Assembly: GCA_012295275.1 (NCBI GenBank)
Contig: CM022665.1
Location: 28,265,446 to 28,286,945, forward strand
Reading direction: 5' to 3'
Origin: Chrysomallon squamiferum
Taxonomy: Eukaryota; Mollusca; Gastropoda; Neomphalida; Peltospiridae
DNA: 21,500 nt
Shown piece by piece: positions 19,501 through 21,500 of this stretch (positions within the stretch are counted from its first letter, which is position 1; each line of letters starts with the position of its first letter). The position numbers and the translations under genes were made by a program. The notes below the pieces were generated by a model. That model worked only from the letters and a program-made list of their open reading frames with translations. It did no database searches and had not been told where the DNA came from.

Positions 19501-20145
19501 TTTGTAGTTGTATTATTATTCTTTTTTTTTTTTTTTTTACATCCTATGCACTAATTTGCCGAATTTAGTTTATATTCCACCACAAAAGAAGAAAAAAAGA
19601 TTTGGCAACCAAACATGATAAAGGTTTCAGTTGCACAGCAGGTGACTTTGGGTAACCAGGTACGTTAATGTAATATTCAGACAGCAAATCAAAATCACTC
19701 TACAAGAATCAATGCTGTACATTTTAAGTTTATTTATGGCTTCTTTGAAAATGTATGTTTAATTCAGAGTTCAAAGCAGTAACACAGTTCACCATCGAAA
19801 TCATGTATCGTCCGCCGAAGCGAGGACTAACTTATTGATATATGACAGACAGACAGAAAGACAGACACACTGAGAGACAGACAGATCTAAAAGCAAGATT
19901 ACAGACAGAAATGTTGCTGAAGAGATATTTATTAATGTGATATAGAGTTTAAAACAGGACATTTTGAAAGTATTTCTTGTTAAAGTAAAACGCTAATTAA
20001 CAATTTAAAAACTCAAAAGTTAACACAAACGATTTTTCACATTTATCATGTTAAAAGTCGTAATTATTATTCAGAAGAATGAAAAATAAATAATTAATAA
20101 GTAAGAGTTAAGACATTCAGTATTAAAAACATTTAATATTTTAAA
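19501..20145. other. Gene-free stretch
   Basis: A T18 run at about 19522-19539 and a degenerate GACA tract at 19845-19910; no coding or RNA gene seen. Confidence 0.65.
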
Positions 20146-20146
20146 A

Positions 20147-20149
<3 letters not shown>

Positions 20150-20184
<35 letters not shown>

Positions 20185-20294
20185 AAATAAATAAATAAAA
20201 ATATAATAACAGGTAACAATTAACAGATCCTATATTTAAAATTTAATAAAAATTATTCACACACACACACACACACACACACACGTACACACAC
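20150..20294 (+). repeat. Two CA arrays with AATA units between
   Basis: CA at 20150-20182, then AATA to 20199, unique sequence, then CA at 20259-20294 with one GT interruption. Confidence 0.88.
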
Positions 20295-20715
20295 TTTTCA
20301 AAAAGGAATAACAAACACGTCCTGCATTACTAAAAAGACTAAAATTAAAACAACACGTAAGAAATAAATAAAAAAAAAAAAAAAAAAAAACCCACTAAAT
20401 AAAAATGGAGTAGTTAAATATTTTCGACACAAAGGGTATCTGACAGGTAATGCATTGCCTGGAAACACGATCCTGTGATTCATGGGCTGACTGGTCACTT
20501 AATGTTACGCAGAGTTTAACATTTGTTTTTCTCATCTCCTTTCTCGAATCCCCGCGGCGCTTCTGGTCACCTCAGTAAACTTAGCTCATAAATAAAGGCT
20601 GGGCTTACATACGGAAAGGATAGGCATTTGCTATTAGGATTGAGGGAAATTAAAAAAAAAAAAATTTAAAAAAATATTATATGTATATATTTTTTTTCAT
20701 GACAAGCTGTAGTTT
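20295..20715. other. Gene-free stretch
   Basis: An A-run at about 20370-20391. A GC-richer patch, 20530-20575, includes CCCCGCGGCGC. No supported exon. Confidence 0.6.
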
Positions 20716-20716
20716 T

Positions 20717-20764
20717 ATTATTATTATTATTATTATTATTTTTTTATTATTGTTATTGTTATTA

Positions 20765-20817
<53 letters not shown>

Positions 20818-20865
20818 GGTGGTGGTGGTGGTATTATTATTATTATTATTATTGTTATTGTTATT

Positions 20866-20896
<31 letters not shown>

Positions 20897-20942
20897 TTAT
20901 TATTGGTGGTGGTGGTGGTGGTGTAATTATTATTATTATTAT
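20717..20942 (+). repeat. TTA array with two GGT blocks
   Basis: About 225 bases of TTA units with occasional TTG, interrupted by two (GGT)5-6 blocks at about 20818-20832 and 20905-20922. The long Leu/Ile/Val open frames are repeat artefacts. Confidence 0.92.
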
Positions 20943-20996
20943 TACTAAGATGAAACTACCACTCAAAATAACTGAATGTTTAACGTTACCCCAGAA

Positions 20997-20997
<1 letters not shown>

Positions 20998-21035
<38 letters not shown>
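20998..21035 (+). repeat. Poly(A) tract, about 38 bases
   Basis: Longest homopolymer in the window. Confidence 0.92.
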
Positions 21036-21039
<4 letters not shown>

Positions 21040-21500
21040 TCTGTTATTGGGTGCCAAAGTTAAATATACCAAAATGGTGAATATTTTCTATACATTTATT
21101 GAAAAATAAAATTGGTCAAAACACAGTGTAAAGAGCTTTGCAGAAAGTACCACAGTTTGTTTAAATTATAATTGATGGTAAAATTCTCAGACACTTCAGT
21201 GTTTCCATCACGCCTATTTGACGAAATACATCCTTCTGTATCTGCCTAACATGATCGCACCCACCAAAAAAATGTCAGAGAACACTGACAGTGTTCACAC
21301 CGAGGTGGACTATCCTTTCCAGCATAAATGAATGGATTAAACAAGTATACCCGAGACTATCTCTTCCTTTCTGCACCGCCTGCAGGAGGACTCAGCTTTC
21401 CGTACAAACAAGCACACGCACAAAAACGCATATGAACACGAACACGAACACACGCATTTACAGAGACATGTGCGTTTGTATTTGTGTGCGTTTGCGTGCA
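21036..21500. other. Gene-free end of window
   Basis: Mixed-complexity sequence with two ACACT/AGTGT inverted repeats (about 21190-21203 and 21280-21296) and a CA/CGAACA-rich end from 21400. No coding sequence recognised. Confidence 0.6.

Noticed and set aside
20736-20999. Long open frames of Leu, Ile, Val or Pro on both strands (also at 7030, 10349, 11927, 12621 and 19265)
   Set aside because: They are translations of tri- and dinucleotide microsatellites that lack stops by composition.
1-21500. CRISPR array, prokaryotic operon, phage or plasmid system
   Set aside because: Regular repeats here are all microsatellites without unique spacers. Composition, introns and gene type are eukaryotic.

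Overview
This is a eukaryotic, almost certainly metazoan, intergenic and intronic window. It is very AT-rich, full of microsatellites and poly(A)/poly(T) tracts, and carries one recognisable gene split by GT-AG introns. The gene's protein families and the density of ATT, AAAT, CT and CA arrays fit a lophotrochozoan such as a mollusc. That placement is inference; no marker in the window fixes the species.

The one well supported gene is on the minus strand, about 11.8 kb down to 4.8 kb. It is a homologue of the stress-induced bZIP transcription factor ATF3 (Fos/ATF3/JDP2/BATF group). I reconstruct a non-coding first exon (about 11790-11697), then three coding exons: 11096-10828 (ATG at 11058), 6368-6261 (basic region) and 5658-5404 (leucine zipper, tail and stop). 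All coding junctions are phase 0 with GT donors and AG acceptors. The predicted protein has 197 residues: an ATF3-type TPLIKEELKCAIQNRRL block containing an IKEE sumoylation motif, a basic region with a Phe in place of the usual Cys/Ser, a five-heptad zipper ending in the family's H-x-P-x-C, and an unusual repeated 48-residue tail.

Upstream of exon 1 lies a compact candidate promoter: an inverted CCAAT abutting TGACGTGA, a TTGCGTCA C/EBP-ATF composite and a TATA-like box. The first exon carries upstream ATGs, one of which would be read across the splice into exon 2 and past the main ATG in another frame, a layout like that of ATF4. Together these suggest stress control at both transcription and translation. 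About 2.3 kb further upstream (13.8-14.2 kb) is a GC-richer island with an AP-1 site and a perfect NRF1 site.

The rest: 1-4560 is AT-rich with no gene seen. At 4561-4709 there is a likely small hAT-type non-autonomous transposon carrying a full CRE, just beyond the likely end of the ATF3 transcript. The gene's 4.5 kb intron 2 is filled with imperfect ACT/AGT arrays in opposite orientations. From 12 kb to the end the window is mostly simple repeats, including four long pure CT tracts in one orientation between 14.6 and 19.4 kb, a 60-bp higher-order AAAAT array at 17.6 kb, a possible tRNA-derived SINE remnant at 19.4 kb, and a TTA array with duplicated GGT blocks at 20.7-20.9 kb.
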